Assembly: GCA_001599915.1 (NCBI GenBank)
Contig: BCIG01000040.1
Location: 1 to 43,780 of the forward strand
Source of the DNA: Symbiotaphrina buchneri
Taxonomy: Eukaryota > Ascomycota > Symbiotaphrinales > Symbiotaphrinaceae
Reading direction: 5' to 3'
Length of the DNA stretch: 43,780 bases
Shown here: positions 32,700 to 43,609 of the stretch, one piece after another
How the letters are laid out: the number at the start of each line of letters is the position of its first letter
Numbering within the stretch: the first letter of the stretch is position 1
The notes under the pieces: model-generated
What the model was told of the DNA's origin: nothing
Database searches by the model: none
What the model saw: only the letters and a program-made list of their open reading frames with translations
Translations under genes and position numbers: made by a program

Positions 32700-33837
32700 T
32701 CATGAAGCACCTTCCGCCGCCCTCTTAGCCCTCTTCGCCTTCTTCTTCTCTTTCCTATTCACCAGCTGCTGCTCGGACTTGCGATACTCAGCCACCTTGC
32801 GCTTCTTCCGCTCCTTGCTGCCCTCTTTGCGCTCAGCCTGGAGCTGCCTCGCGACATTCTTGCCCGGACAGTCGCGCGCCAGGTGGCCTTTTTGGCCGCA
32901 GCTGTGGCACTCGGTGTTGGCGAGGCGGGACGCGGACATGCCTCCTGTGCCGCTGCCACCAGTCCCGCCGCCTGAGATGGATGTGAGGCGGTTGAGGTTG
33001 ATTTCTTTGTTCTTCTTTGCTTTGCTAGTCGAGTGAGCAGTTTTGGGCGGTTTTGAGGAGGATTTGCGCGGGGATGAGGAGGAGGCGTCTGAATCGGAGG
33101 CTTCGGAGTCGGAGTTTGAGGCGTTAGAGGCTGAGGAGGTTGGAGAGGAGGTGTTATTTGTAGTGCTGGGTTGGGTGCGCTGGAGGGGGCATTCGAATTA
33201 GCCTTAGGCACAATGGCAGCAAGATATGCAACAGACACAGTCGGCGAGTCTTCATCTTCCAAAGCGAACAAACAGCTGAGATACATACCTTCCACTTCCC
33301 AAACGTCCTCCTCCCGCCGACGACGCCCACCCCCTGACCATCCTCCTCATTGCCCTCCACATCATCACCATCCCCCACGCCCTCTTCCCCATCAATATAT
33401 CCCATCCCATCGATCCCCGCCCACCCACTCGTCACAACAGTGAAACCACCTCTTGCGCCCTTACCCTGGCCCGCACCCTTCCCCTCGTCCCGAAAACTCA
33501 GCACCCACCGTGTCTCGCCCGCCTCGGCCGCCGCCCGGTCGAGGGCTTCTTGCCGCTTGGCTTCTTCGGCTGCTAGCGCCGCGTGTACGGCGGCGAGGTC
33601 GGAGCTGGATGTGCGGTCGCTGGACAGCCGGGGGCGTTTGCTGCTGGGTTCGCCGGGGGCGGGCGCAGGAGAGGAGGAGGCTGCGGCGCGTTGCATGAAC
33701 TGGAAGAGAGGTTAGCTTGGGGAACTGGACTCAAGGGGTGGTAGAAATGGTCGAACACGCACCTTCATGGTCAGCAGGCGGGAGGACATGGTTTTGGGCG
33801 GCTTCGATGCCGGCGGGGTGCTGGATGCGGATGACAT
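32700..33837 (-). CDS. CCHC zinc-knuckle protein
   Basis: Exons 33837-33763, 33699-33289 and 33179-32700, with introns of 63 and 109 nt, give 321 residues. The N-terminus is Ser/Pro/Ala-rich. The middle has a conserved-looking segment (TRWVLSFRDEGKGAG, GRRTFGKWK), then a Ser/Asn/Asp-rich linker with the KKNKEINLNRLTSISGGG block. A single zinc knuckle, C-x2-C-x4-H-x4-C, lies at Cys253, Cys256, His261, Cys266. The C-terminus is a long Lys/Arg/Glu helix (KRKVAEYRKSEQQLVNRKEKKKAKR). Such knuckles bind single-stranded RNA or DNA, and the basic tail suggests a nuclear or nucleolar RNA role, which is inference. Intron 2's acceptor (CCCTCCAG) was chosen because it opens the KKNKEINLNRL frame. Confidence 0.82.
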
Positions 33838-34129
33838 TGTGATGTGTGGAGCTCTCGAATGGCTGGAAACTCAGGAGAATATGAGATGTATGTTGCTCAG
33901 GAGGTCAAGCTCTGAATTATAAAAGAGAAAAGAGAGGCGTAGGAGCAACAGCGCTCATGGGGTTTGAGATTCAATATTTCCTGAACTGCATGCTACTATC
34001 GCAGAAAAGTTGACCGGCGACGTCAAAGCGCCCACAGATTACATAATCGCCTCTCCACGCATCACAGCATCAACTTCACCTCACCAATCTCCTCCGCACC
34101 TTCCATCCGCATCACAGACCACCAGCACC
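33838..34129. promoter_or_regulatory. Divergent promoter, zinc-knuckle gene / NDUFS6
   Basis: Start codons of the two oppositely oriented genes are 292 bp apart. The NDUFS6-proximal part is CA/CT-rich, as is common in fungal leaders. Confidence 0.6.
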
Positions 34130-35020
34130 ATGCTGCCCTCACTCCTACGACGGCCAAATGGCAGCCTTCGGGCTCTGCGACCCTTCTCCAGCAGTCCATT
34201 GCGGGCAATGAAAGACCCGGCCCCCGCGTCGGAAACGGCGCCGGTCAAGGAGGTGCAGAACGTGTCGGCAACCAATGCAGTGCCGACCAACTCGGTGCAG
34301 CAGCAGGACGAGGCGATTATGGCGGAGACGCCGGCAGAGGGGGAGCGTAAAAGGCAGTTACAGGCACCGAATCGGGCGGGCATCTGGAGTCGTAGCCAGC
34401 AGCCCCGCCCGAAGGCCATGGTTGGGCCGAGATTTGAGCAGACCATTATGGAGTTACAGGTGGGTGTTTGAGATCTCTTGTTGGTCAATTGGAGGTATAT
34501 GGAAAGTCGGGAATGAGCTCATGGGCTGCGACAACTCGCTAGGGTCTTCGAGTCACGTTGCGTAGGGTCATGGGAACAGAGGTGGATCCGACGTGGTGGA
34601 TACATGATGATTAGAGTCGACCGTTTGCTAACATCAAGCTTCAAACAGCCGCAACCGCATGCCGCTATAGAACTCATCCATAAGCAACCGGTCCGGTGGA
34701 CTCATGATCGTGTCGTCTCCTGCGATGGCGGAGGTGGACCCCTTGGCCACCCCCGCATCTTCATCAACGTCGACAAGCCTCAGATCTGTTGGTGCACGTA
34801 TTGCGGACTGCCATTTGTAAGTCCACTACCCTTATCTTCCCACGTACCCGTCATAAACCGGTCAACAGAAGGCTAATAGCTGTGAATGCAGGCACACGAG
34901 CACAACCGCAAGGCCATCGAAGCGTACCCGCACAAGTCATATCCGTTAGAGCCACAAGGACATCCGGCGGAGGTACCAGAGAGCCAGAAGGTTACAGATG
35001 AGCCGCTGGCGCAGCGTTGA
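34130..35020 (+). CDS. NADH dehydrogenase (complex I) NDUFS6-type subunit
   Basis: Exons 34130-34459, 34649-34816 and 34892-35020, with introns of 189 and 75 nt, give 208 residues. The protein is a zinc-binding accessory subunit of mitochondrial complex I needed for late assembly. The N-terminus is a mitochondrial targeting peptide (MLPSLLRRPNGSLRALRPFSSSPLRAM). The zf-CHCC domain is clear: VVSCDGGGGPLGHPRIFINVD with Cys135 and His144, then CWCTYCGLPF with Cys159 and Cys162, and intron 2 directly after this. The tail (AHEHNRKAIEAYP...PLAQR) extends past the zinc site. The frame is open upstream to 34010, but Met at 34130 begins the targeting peptide in a good context (CACCATG). Confidence 0.95.
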
Positions 35021-36658
35021 GGTTGGTTCGAATAGTGGGGACGGTTTGTTGAGAGCGGTAGACGCTGTGCTGTCTGAAGTCAGGGAGCTCGTGGAATGGA
35101 CCCTTTATGCGGGAAGCAAGCGGAGGAGAAACAAGCCAAACTTGTACAGTTGGTAGTGGCCACAGCGCGAATGGGCTTTATGTACCTACGATATAAATGC
35201 ATACCAGGACCATCAGGCCTCGACTGCAGAATCATACCGTTTAAACTCCGGTGCATTCTTCCAGAGCATTAGAAAGTGTCTGATACGTCGATCAGGACTA
35301 TTGGGAGCATTGAAGTATCCTTTGCCTGCCATCTCCCCATGCAAACTGGGTGAGATGCTGTCCATCTGGCCCCCTGCGCTCACCCCTGCCTTGTGTCACG
35401 TTCCCTTTATGAACATGTAGGCGGAAGACCGCACGACCATCTCTATCGTCAAAGGAAATTCTTACTCCTACACAAGTGTTGAAGCCTGGCGCTTGGGATT
35501 CCGAGAATCATTTCCATTTGGATTTGAAAAGGGCTGGCTTGCTCCACAATGGTCGCCTTAGCACGCCTGAGTTCCGACCAATTATGGAGACCTCTGCCAT
35601 ACCGTCGATGTTCCAAGTTTTGAATGTCTTTGACTACCGCGACGTCGTGAATCTGAATACAAAAGCCCACACTTGATGGCGGACATGACAGAGGAGAAAG
35701 ACACGCCCAGTCACAGGACTAGCCTTTTCTGATGGCCCTGCAGCCAATCGTTGTCGAGAGTCTGCTTGTTCTGAGGGCAAGGGCTGACTGACCGATCAGA
35801 ACAGTCAATTTTTCTTCCTTTCAAACATCCCTTGACAGGCTCTTTCTTTCGTCGAACATATGCTTCCCAAGATGATCGTCTCATCAATAGTCTCTCGATA
35901 TGCTGCTCTCTAGCTACCTGCGAACATTGGCCCTTTCCTCCATCACCTAGCTGATTTCTTCTTCCTCTAGTGCTTCCAGTGTTCCGACGTACAAGAGCAA
36001 ACAAGCCATCATGGTCTTGAAGCCGCCGTCGGAATCCGCATATGGCTCGAAGACTTCGTGATGCTCGCTGCGAGGTCTCTTCGACTGGAGAGCAGCGACA
36101 ACGACCAGCAAACATGCAAGTCGACGCTGCAGCCTCGACCGGCGACAAGCACCATGGATATAGTTCCATGGAAGATGCCTTTTGATATTTCTATCAATTC
36201 AGTCTCCTGCTTGGGTCTCCCTCCACCTCAATAAACGATTTTGTGGGGCGCTCCTTCCTCGTCGGTCGAGATCTTGGCCCAGTTTAGTGGTCGCCGACCA
36301 CTCACTTTTCAGGTGGCCGATATGGCGCTCAAGCCTCAAGCCTCGGCGACAGCCCCTTTGCTCGCCACCCACCACGGAATCATGATCCTCTTTATACGTG
36401 TGTCGGTCGCTTCGAGGCTTCTCCGGTTTTGTCCTGAAGAGACATTCGAGGTTCTTGCGGGACGTCAAATGCACTCGTTGATCCATCTGGGAATAGACAC
36501 CCGCTGATACTCTGCATCGCTGCTACGAAGTCTTGAAACCTGATGCGAGCTCGACCCCTGAGCCCCATCTAGAGTGGCACTGGTTATCCTGAAAAGAAGC
36601 AGTCAATCAGCTACATCACCTCATCGATCGATCATACTATCACCTCTGGCCAGTTGCC
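35021..36658. other. Gene-poor 1.6-kb stretch
   Basis: Between NDUFS6 and the YeeE/YedE-like gene. The largest frame (35711-36169, minus, 152 codons) is basic and anonymous with no splice partner. I see no repeat, tRNA or transposon signature. Confidence 0.4.
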
Positions 36659-37673
36659 ATGTTTACACCCATTGAGACGAGCCTAGGAGCTCTTCTCCTC
36701 CATCAAGGATCCTCGAGTCTGCTCTTCCACAACGGCCAGATCTTTGGGATCTCATCCTTACTGCGGACGAGCTTCACGAATCCAGGTCCAGGGAACCTTC
36801 CAATAATAGGTGGCCTGCTCAGCAGTGCACTGCTCATCAAGTTCGTCGCTCCTGAGTTTATACCATCGTATCCGATCGTACCTGCCACAGCGAGCTCGTT
36901 GCTCTGGACGGGCTTGGTTGGAACGTTAATCGGATGGGGGACAAAGGTTGGCTTTCTATTTCCTGCCTCGAGCACCTAGATGCGTTTCTTACGTCGAACA
37001 GAATGGCCATGGTTGCACGTCAGGCCACATGCTCTGCGGTCTATCTCGACTCTCCTCGCGCTCTATCCTGGCCACCGCAGTCTTCTTCCTCAGCGCCTTA
37101 ATCACCGCCAACACCCTCAATCCTTCGATACCCCCATGCGCCGGCGGACCCTGCTATACACCCACCTACCCTAGCCTACATTCGGCGATATTCATGCTCG
37201 CCACCAACCTCCTCGCCTACGCTCTCAACAAGACTCTCCCCTCGCACCTCCCATCGACAACCTCCTCACGAACCATCACGTCCTTCCTCAGCGGCCTCGA
37301 ATTCGGCCTCGGACTCCTCATAAGCGGCATGGCAGATCCAGCCAAAGTCCTGCGGTTCTTCAGCATCACAAACCTCCAGACCTTCGACCCGAGCCTCGCT
37401 CTCGTCATGCTCTTCGGCGTCCTGCCGAACTACATCGCGAATAAGGTTAGGGGCTTCAAGAAGCCACCGACATTGGCGGAGAACTTCAAATTGCCGACGA
37501 GTACATGGAAGGATATCGACTGGAGATTTGTCGCGGGCGCGGCCGTGTTTGGGGTCGGCTGGGGACTGTCCGGCGTTTGTCCTGGGCCTGGAGTGCTTAG
37601 AGCTGTGCTGCAGCCCCGCTGGGGCGCGGTCTGGGTGCCGGGGTTTGTGTTGGGCGGGACAATGTCATTGTGA
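36659..37673 (+). CDS. YeeE/YedE-like membrane transporter (sulfur-compound transport family)
   Basis: Exons 36659-36946 and 37002-37673 with a 55-nt intron give 319 residues. Bacterial YeeE takes up thiosulfate through a relay of conserved cysteines. Here two of the signature sites are present: NGHGCTSGHMLCGLSRLS (Cys101, Cys108) straight after the intron and GWGLSGVCPGPGV (Cys289) near the end. About eight hydrophobic helices are visible, for example the IIGGLLSSALLIKFV, ILATAVFFLSALI and FVAGAAVFGVGWG stretches, and GLEFGLGLLISGMADPAKVLRFF is the family's second internal repeat. The intron donor is GTTGGC rather than the usual GTRAGT-like form, but splicing there is phase 0 and joins GWGTK to NGHGC exactly as the family expects. 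The substrate in fungi is inferred. Confidence 0.93.
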
Positions 37674-37965
37674 TGATCCCAACTGCTGAGCGTTGGCCTG
37701 CTTGGGATCGTTAACATCTCAAGGTGCACAGTACATATGTGCTGAAAGCTTGCAAAGACAAGATTCCCTGATTCTGGATCTACCTATTCATGGCCGTCTA
37801 GCCACAATCTGGCTCGACTGGTGCATTCACTGGAGAGGATCAAAGTGATAATTCACTGGATATGTCCTGACCGATTGACAGTGATGGAGCAATCTCGTCC
37901 AGCTGCACCTCCTCTTGTTCTCTAGCCTGACCCGCCTGCGTCTCTTCCACCACAGGCCATGCTCC
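37674..37965. other. Convergent 3' spacer, 292 bp
   Basis: Shared downstream region of the transporter gene (+) and the FluG gene (-). I see no gene. Confidence 0.5.
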
Positions 37966-40953
37966 TTAATACCGCTCCACAAGCCACCTCCAACTCCCAC
38001 CTTCCTCCTTTCCATCCTCGTCCATCTTCTTCAACATCTCCTGCTCTACATTCTTCATCTTTACATAATTCCCGACCACCTGCTGCCCAAGGATGCTCTT
38101 CACCTCCGCATTGTCCTCCGCGGCCTCCAGCGCCTCGTCGATACTGGACGGCAGTCTCCTTTCGATCTCATACGAAGCGCGGGTATCGGACGAAAGTGTA
38201 GACGGGTTTTCAGGGCAGTCGCGCCATTTGAGCGGGATGTCGTTCCTCAGACCTAGTAGCCCGCCGGCGAAGAGCGCGGATAAGGCTAGGTAGGGGTTTG
38301 CGAGCCCGTCGAGGGCTTTGATCTCCCAGCGAGTGGCGTTTATACGCCGAAGGGGCGTTTCGCGGTTTTGCGTTTCTGCAAAGAGAAGCGAGGTTAGCAC
38401 TGAGACAAAGGCATTTTCGCAGCATAATGTGTGAGATTGAGGAGAGAACGACAATGCCGGCGAGCACCAGCGGCAACATCGGGCAGGAAGGAGCCGTGTG
38501 GGGAAAGGATGGGAACATACCCCAACCAATCCAGCTTCCACCAGCCCAGATATCGTCTGCAACCCGCCCATAGCTGATCGCCTGCGGCAGCGTGAAAGCG
38601 CAGATAGCAGGAAGGTGCTCGAGGATTCCAGCGAAGAACTGCGAGCTTTTGTTCTCCAGATCTTCTATCGATGAGTCCGCCGGCGGGTTGAGAGAGATGT
38701 GTGCATGCGCAGCGCTGCCCCCATGGTCGGGGAAGACTTTGGGCAGGAGCGTTGCACGCAGGCCGTGCCTGGATGCGACTTGCGCGATGACCTGCCGCGA
38801 GAGCACGAGGGCGTCGGCGGCGGCGAGGGGACCGAGCGGTGGGAGGACGAATTCGTATTGAGAGGGGACGGATTCCTGGATCCGTTAGCGGGACGCATGA
38901 TCTGGAGAAGAAGTGGATCTGCTGCTTACGGAGTGGAATTGCACCACGTCGACACCGACTTCAGCCAGGGCGTCGACTATATCCTGCAGGATGTGCAGGT
39001 GGGGGTACTGCTCGATACTCTGCGTCGACCACGCGTGATTCGTCGTCCAGGGTTTATACTCCCCTTTCTCATCTTTCTTCAATAACACAACTTCGATTTC
39101 AAATCCGACCTTGAACTCCGCCCCGTCCGCTGCTTCCTGCGCATCTGCAACCAGCGCGGCCAGTCGTGAGCGTGGACATTCCTCCAACGGCTTGCCCTCG
39201 TCGTCCACGAACGAGCCGGTCACGCGCGCCCAGGGGACGTTGTCGGCGTGGTGGGGCGGAGTCAGCGTGCTGAGGTCTGGCTTCACGTAGATCTGTCCTG
39301 TGGTATTGACGGCCGGCGTGCTGCTGTCGTCTTGCAGGGTGCCGAGGTTCCCTCGAGCAATCCCGATGCCACCATTCATTACCGAGGAGAAGGATTTGAG
39401 GGGGATGTATCTGCATCGCATCAACCCCATGTAGTCGAGCCAGTAGAGGCAGATGCTTTTGGGAGCGGGGTGCGTGGCGAGATAGGACGAAAGCAGGTCC
39501 TCTGGCTTGCTACTTGAAAGTGTCGATTTACTAGGCCGAGGTGCCAATGTACTGGTGTTAGTGGAAGATGATGGCTTAGTTGGAGATGGCAGGCTGAGTT
39601 TGAGTTTGAGATCGTAAAGCCTGTTGGAGTTGTTGAAGAAGATATCTTGGATGAGGGTGATTGCTTGCTTTGACGACAGATCTCCTTTCTGCACGAATTC
39701 GACAAGAACCTACAGGCGATCAGATCATCGCGCTTGGGTCCGCATGGGACTACGTACCACTTCCAGAGCTTGCCGGATCTGCAAATTGGCAAGCCAAAAC
39801 GTCTCTGGAAACAAATGTCCATCTGTCGACCAGAGGATCTTGTTTCCAGGCACCAGCTCAAGAGACTGACGAACGATCTCTTCCTGGCCTGATCTGCTGA
39901 CCATGGGGAAGACCTCGCCAATGTCAAGGTATACATTGGAGTACACCGTAGCAAGATAGCCAGCTTCCCTGTTCGCGTGTGTTAGGGAGTGTCCTGACGG
40001 TGTCTAGACATGGCGTACCTGGTATAAGGGTACGCAGAATGCAAGATAACGATAGGGATATCCGGACACTTTTCAATCAGCGGCTGGAGGTATGCTGGAT
40101 TCGATTTTATCAGGTTGATATCGTTGTCCCCAAGCCCGGTGTGGAACTGGATTGGTTTTGCAGGCAACCCTCTCTTCACGGCTGTTAATAGCGTCTCCAT
40201 GGCCCGCAGTACTACCAGATCATTCAAGGCTTTATCGTCCAATCTGTATTTTCCTGTTTCGAATGCTCTGCTGGTGAAATTCCTCGCGGCAAACAGGATA
40301 TCCTCTGGGGTAGGCTCCAGCTCGATATCCAAACCCGTTCGGTAACAGATGACGGACTTGAACCCGACTACTTCGGGATCATAGCAGCCATCCAAGATTG
40401 CCTTTTGCATCTTCTCATCCAGCATTTGCATCAGATACGAGATGTCTTCATCTGAAAAATCGAGACTATTGGCTTCAATATCCATACCCATCTCGTTCAG
40501 CGCCTGTTCGAGGATCTCGGCAGCCAACGTCTCAATTCGAATGATACGTTTGGTCTTGCCTGTTGTAAACCTGTCGTGCCATTGATACGGGTAGATGTCT
40601 TTGGCGGGCAGCAATAAGTCATCCAGGAGCAGTGTATGTGTGCCTTGGAAGCATCTTCTTGCAAGCTCATCGGCGCCATGGGTTTTGATAAACCTCTCTC
40701 TCGCACGAACGATGTCGTCCCATCCATCCTCTTCGCAGCCATACAGCTCGGCCAATTTCTTCCTCACCCTGATGTTCTGTAGTGAGTACGGTGCATCCTC
40801 GAGTGCTTTGCCGGCGGCTTCGGTGCTGAGGCCGAGAAATGGGTGCTTTGATAGCGAGCCGGGAAGCAGCAGGTTGTGCGCGTGGTTGTCTATAACAGGA
40901 CATGAGCGTATCACGGCTCTTAGTTGCTCCAGTCCGTCGGTATTGGTTGCCAT
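37966..40953 (-). CDS. fluG: FluG-type amidohydrolase / glutamine-synthetase-I fusion
   Basis: Exons 40953-40019, 39968-39758, 39709-38930, 38875-38521 and 38375-37966, with introns of 50, 48, 54 and 145 nt, give 896 residues; A. nidulans FluG is about 865. FluG is cytoplasmic and needed there for an extracellular signal that starts conidiation. The N-half is an amidohydrolase: the PVIDNHAHNLLLP motif (His24, His26), PIQFHTGLGDNDI, IVILHSAYPYTR and STDGHLFPE (Asp361, His363). The C-half is GS-like: GFEIEVVLL (Glu586, Glu588), HSESVPSQYEF (Glu650), HGGSAAHAHISL (His699, His701) and a TQNRETPLR element. GS motifs are present but not canonical (VPSQ for GPGQ), so glutamine synthesis is doubtful. 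It could be a FluG paralogue rather than the orthologue. Confidence 0.92.
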
Positions 40954-42089
40954 CTTGGTGTGACGTCGGCTGAGCTATGAGACGGGGAGGATCGATGCTA
41001 TGCCGGCTTGTCAAGCATGACGCGCGCTTGGACGATGCCAAGACTGTTATCGTCACATCCTCGGAACATGGATTCTCCGCAGAAACTCTCTCCCGAAGGC
41101 TATTCGCAGCGGACGGAAGCCTATCCAGCATCGTACCATCGCTCACTGTCAAGCAAGCACTGTATTTTCAGCTTGCGTCTCCAGAGTCAGATGGGAGACT
41201 CGAGGTTTGGTTCCCTTTTTAGGGTCCATCATCGAGCATGAGAGTATGTCTTGCATTGCTTCGGGATTAGCTCGGAGGTTGTTAAGGACTCCTTGTCTGG
41301 TTGTTTTAGCCGGCCATTCAGGATAATAATCCCGAACACATGTGTCCAGCGGCCGAGATAGGAGGACTTGCCAACGGACAACGGCCAGGATACGGGCGGA
41401 AACGAAGACCGGGTTCGAATGCGAGTCAGACAGGGATCAGCTTCCTATGATAGGACAGGACTGGACGGGATCTTATCAGCGCACGGCTTAGCGAAATACG
41501 AACGTCAAGCATGCCTGAAACGGCTTGAAAGAAAGCCATCTCATCAGCTTTTTTGTCAACTTCCCGATGATTAGATTGAACTTATGTTCCTCACAGCATG
41601 CTCTTGTTTTGCAAGCCGTCGGAGCATCAAATAATCCGTTTGAGACGTGCACCGGTCCTTTTGTGCTCAAAATCACGAACTGGATACTCGATCAAGTAAG
41701 GGGCGATGACGGGCACTAGCCCCCTTTTAATGTTAGATCAGACTTGGCTCTGACAAAACGGACACGGGATTGTTCTTCGTCCGGCCCGGATTGCGTCTTG
41801 ATTCGCTACAGACCCTTGCACATCCGACGCGGCAAGCAAAGGATTGGCGAGGATTTGGATTTTTGGTGGTTCTGTTGCGGGCCGCAGCACGCCCAACATT
41901 CTTTCGTATTAATAACGGCGGACCCACCTTCCTTTCCATTTCCACCATCCACTCTTCTTCCCTGTCAACATCTCACCTGTCTGGAGATAACAGAAGGTGC
42001 GGCCACCTCCTGCATCACAGTGTGCTTGGCTGTTCATCACCATTCGTTGATCATTCCTTCTTTTTGGGATTTCCTTTCTCGTCGCAACC
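40954..42089. promoter_or_regulatory. Divergent 1.1-kb region between FluG and RTA1-like genes
   Basis: The promoters of both genes must lie here. The RTA1-like side (about 41930-41985) is strongly pyrimidine-rich (CT runs), typical of fungal leaders of well-expressed genes. Short frames such as 40977-41222 and 41368-41574 lack any domain. Confidence 0.45.
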
Positions 42090-43143
42090 ATGCCGTCATC
42101 AAATGATGCTCTCAGCTATCGTCTGGGCTGCACAGCCTACACTCCTCAGATACCGACTTCGTACGGATACAGGCCATCGTTTGCCGCTGGGATCGTGTTC
42201 TGTGTGCTATTTGCGCTTTCCATGATCGTACATATCGTTCAAGCAACCTGGAAGCGGAACTGGTGGTCCTATGTCTTTGCGATCGGTGCTTTAAGTAAGA
42301 AGCAATCCACTCGTCGTCTGATGATGAAAGCTGACGCCTTGTAGCTGAACTTCTCGGATGGGCCGCCCGGACATGGTCGGCAAGGTGCAATTACAACACG
42401 ACTGCATTCCTGATGCAGATTTCAACCCTGATTATCGGTACGTTGAACTCATTGATTCCTTGATCATAGCGTCCTAAATATGTCTAGCTCCTACCTTCTT
42501 CACCGCCGGCATCTATGTCGTTCTCGGTCGCCTTATCGTCCTATTCGGACGGCACACGTCCCCGCTTTCGCCATACATGTATCTCTGGATTTTCTGCACC
42601 TGCGACGTCATCTCGCTCGTTGTCCAGGCCATCGGTGGTGGTATGGCGTCGGGCGCATACAACACAGTCGGTGGCAACACAAAGCCTGGAACAGACGTCA
42701 TGGTAGCCGGTATTGTGTTCCAGATGGCCTCCATCACGGTCTTCGTGTACCTATTCAGCATCTTCCTGAAGCGCTCGCGAAACGCCACCTTTACACCCAA
42801 GATCAAGATCCTCATCGCCGCGACGACCGTCAGTGTCCTGACCATTTATATCCGAAGCATCTACCGTACGATCGAGTTGGTACAGGGCTGGACTGGATAC
42901 CTGATTACGCATCAGCGGTATTTCATCGCTCTGGATGGCTCGATGATGTTCATCGCCGTTTTTGTGTTTAACATCATCCATCCGGCTTGGTTCTTGGAGT
43001 CGTCGGTTAAAGCGAAGAAAGAGGCGAACGCTACACCTGAGCATGAGCTCGCCCCGACCGAGCAGAACACCAGCGAAACACCGACGCTGTCGGAGGATGC
43101 ACCGCAGACGGAGCCGAAGAGGTCGGAGCATGAGACTGTTTGA
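42090..43143 (+). CDS. RTA1-like seven-helix membrane protein
   Basis: Exons 42090-42294, 42345-42437 and 42488-43143, with two 50-nt introns, give 317 residues. RTA1-family proteins are fungal lipid-translocating or lipid-stress membrane proteins (yeast Rta1, Rsb1, Pug1). Seven hydrophobic helices are visible, starting with FAAGIVFCVLFALSMIVHIVQ, then AIGALTELLGWAAR across intron 1. Next is FLMQISTLIIAPTFFTAGIYVVLGRLI across intron 2, the family's strongest block, and YLWIFCTCDVISLVVQAIGGG. VMVAGIVFQMASITVFVYLF, ILIAATTVSVLTIYIRSIYRTIEL and the FIALDGSMMFIAVFVFNIIHP segment complete the set. Also seen is the loop Arg-Ser-x-Tyr-Arg-x-x-Glu typical of the family. The C-terminus is hydrophilic (Glu/Thr/Pro-rich) and cytosolic. 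No signal peptide. Confidence 0.95.
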
Positions 43144-43609
43144 TTTACTTTTGTCGATAGAAGGGACTATATGATATTCATTGGAAGGTAGTCTCCTCTC
43201 GTGGCTTATCATCTTGTACATGCATCTGAAAGAGCAGGAAGGCAGGCGGCGGCGTTCCATACAGGTTTACTTGCAAGGATCTCATCACAGATCGTTTTTG
43301 TTCGTGCATCTACATTGTCAGCGATGTCAGCTATTCTTTACTCCTTTTCGTATAGATTCTAGATTGAGAATAGAGTCTCGAGAGTAACTACAGACAGAAT
43401 AGGGAGTACTACGACTGTCCATAATCCCTGCTGACATTTCGCCTCAAAATCACGAGAGGCAAGAACGCCCACGAAAGCGCCACGTAACAGCATTCAAGAA
43501 CCAAGGTCACAGACTCGGATGCGCCCGGGAGCGGAATCCCTGCACATGCATGCCTGGCAAGATTGGGAAAGCGAAACGCAGAGCACGCAGCACTCGGCAC
43601 GGCACAGCA
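43144..43609. other. Intergenic, 466 bp
   Basis: Convergent 3' region of the RTA1-like gene (+) and the partial gene at the right edge (-). A minus frame at 43409-43600 has no domain. Confidence 0.4.

Noticed and set aside
34590-34648. Possible box C/D snoRNA in intron 1 of the NDUFS6 gene (ATGATGA)
   Set aside because: A box C-like sequence is present, but no CTGA box D follows at a suitable distance.
35711-36169. 152-codon minus-strand frame
   Set aside because: Arg/Cys-rich anonymous composition typical of a chance frame in GC-rich DNA.
37966-43143. Secondary-metabolite cluster around FluG and RTA1-like genes
   Set aside because: No polyketide synthase, NRPS, terpene cyclase or P450 is present in the window.
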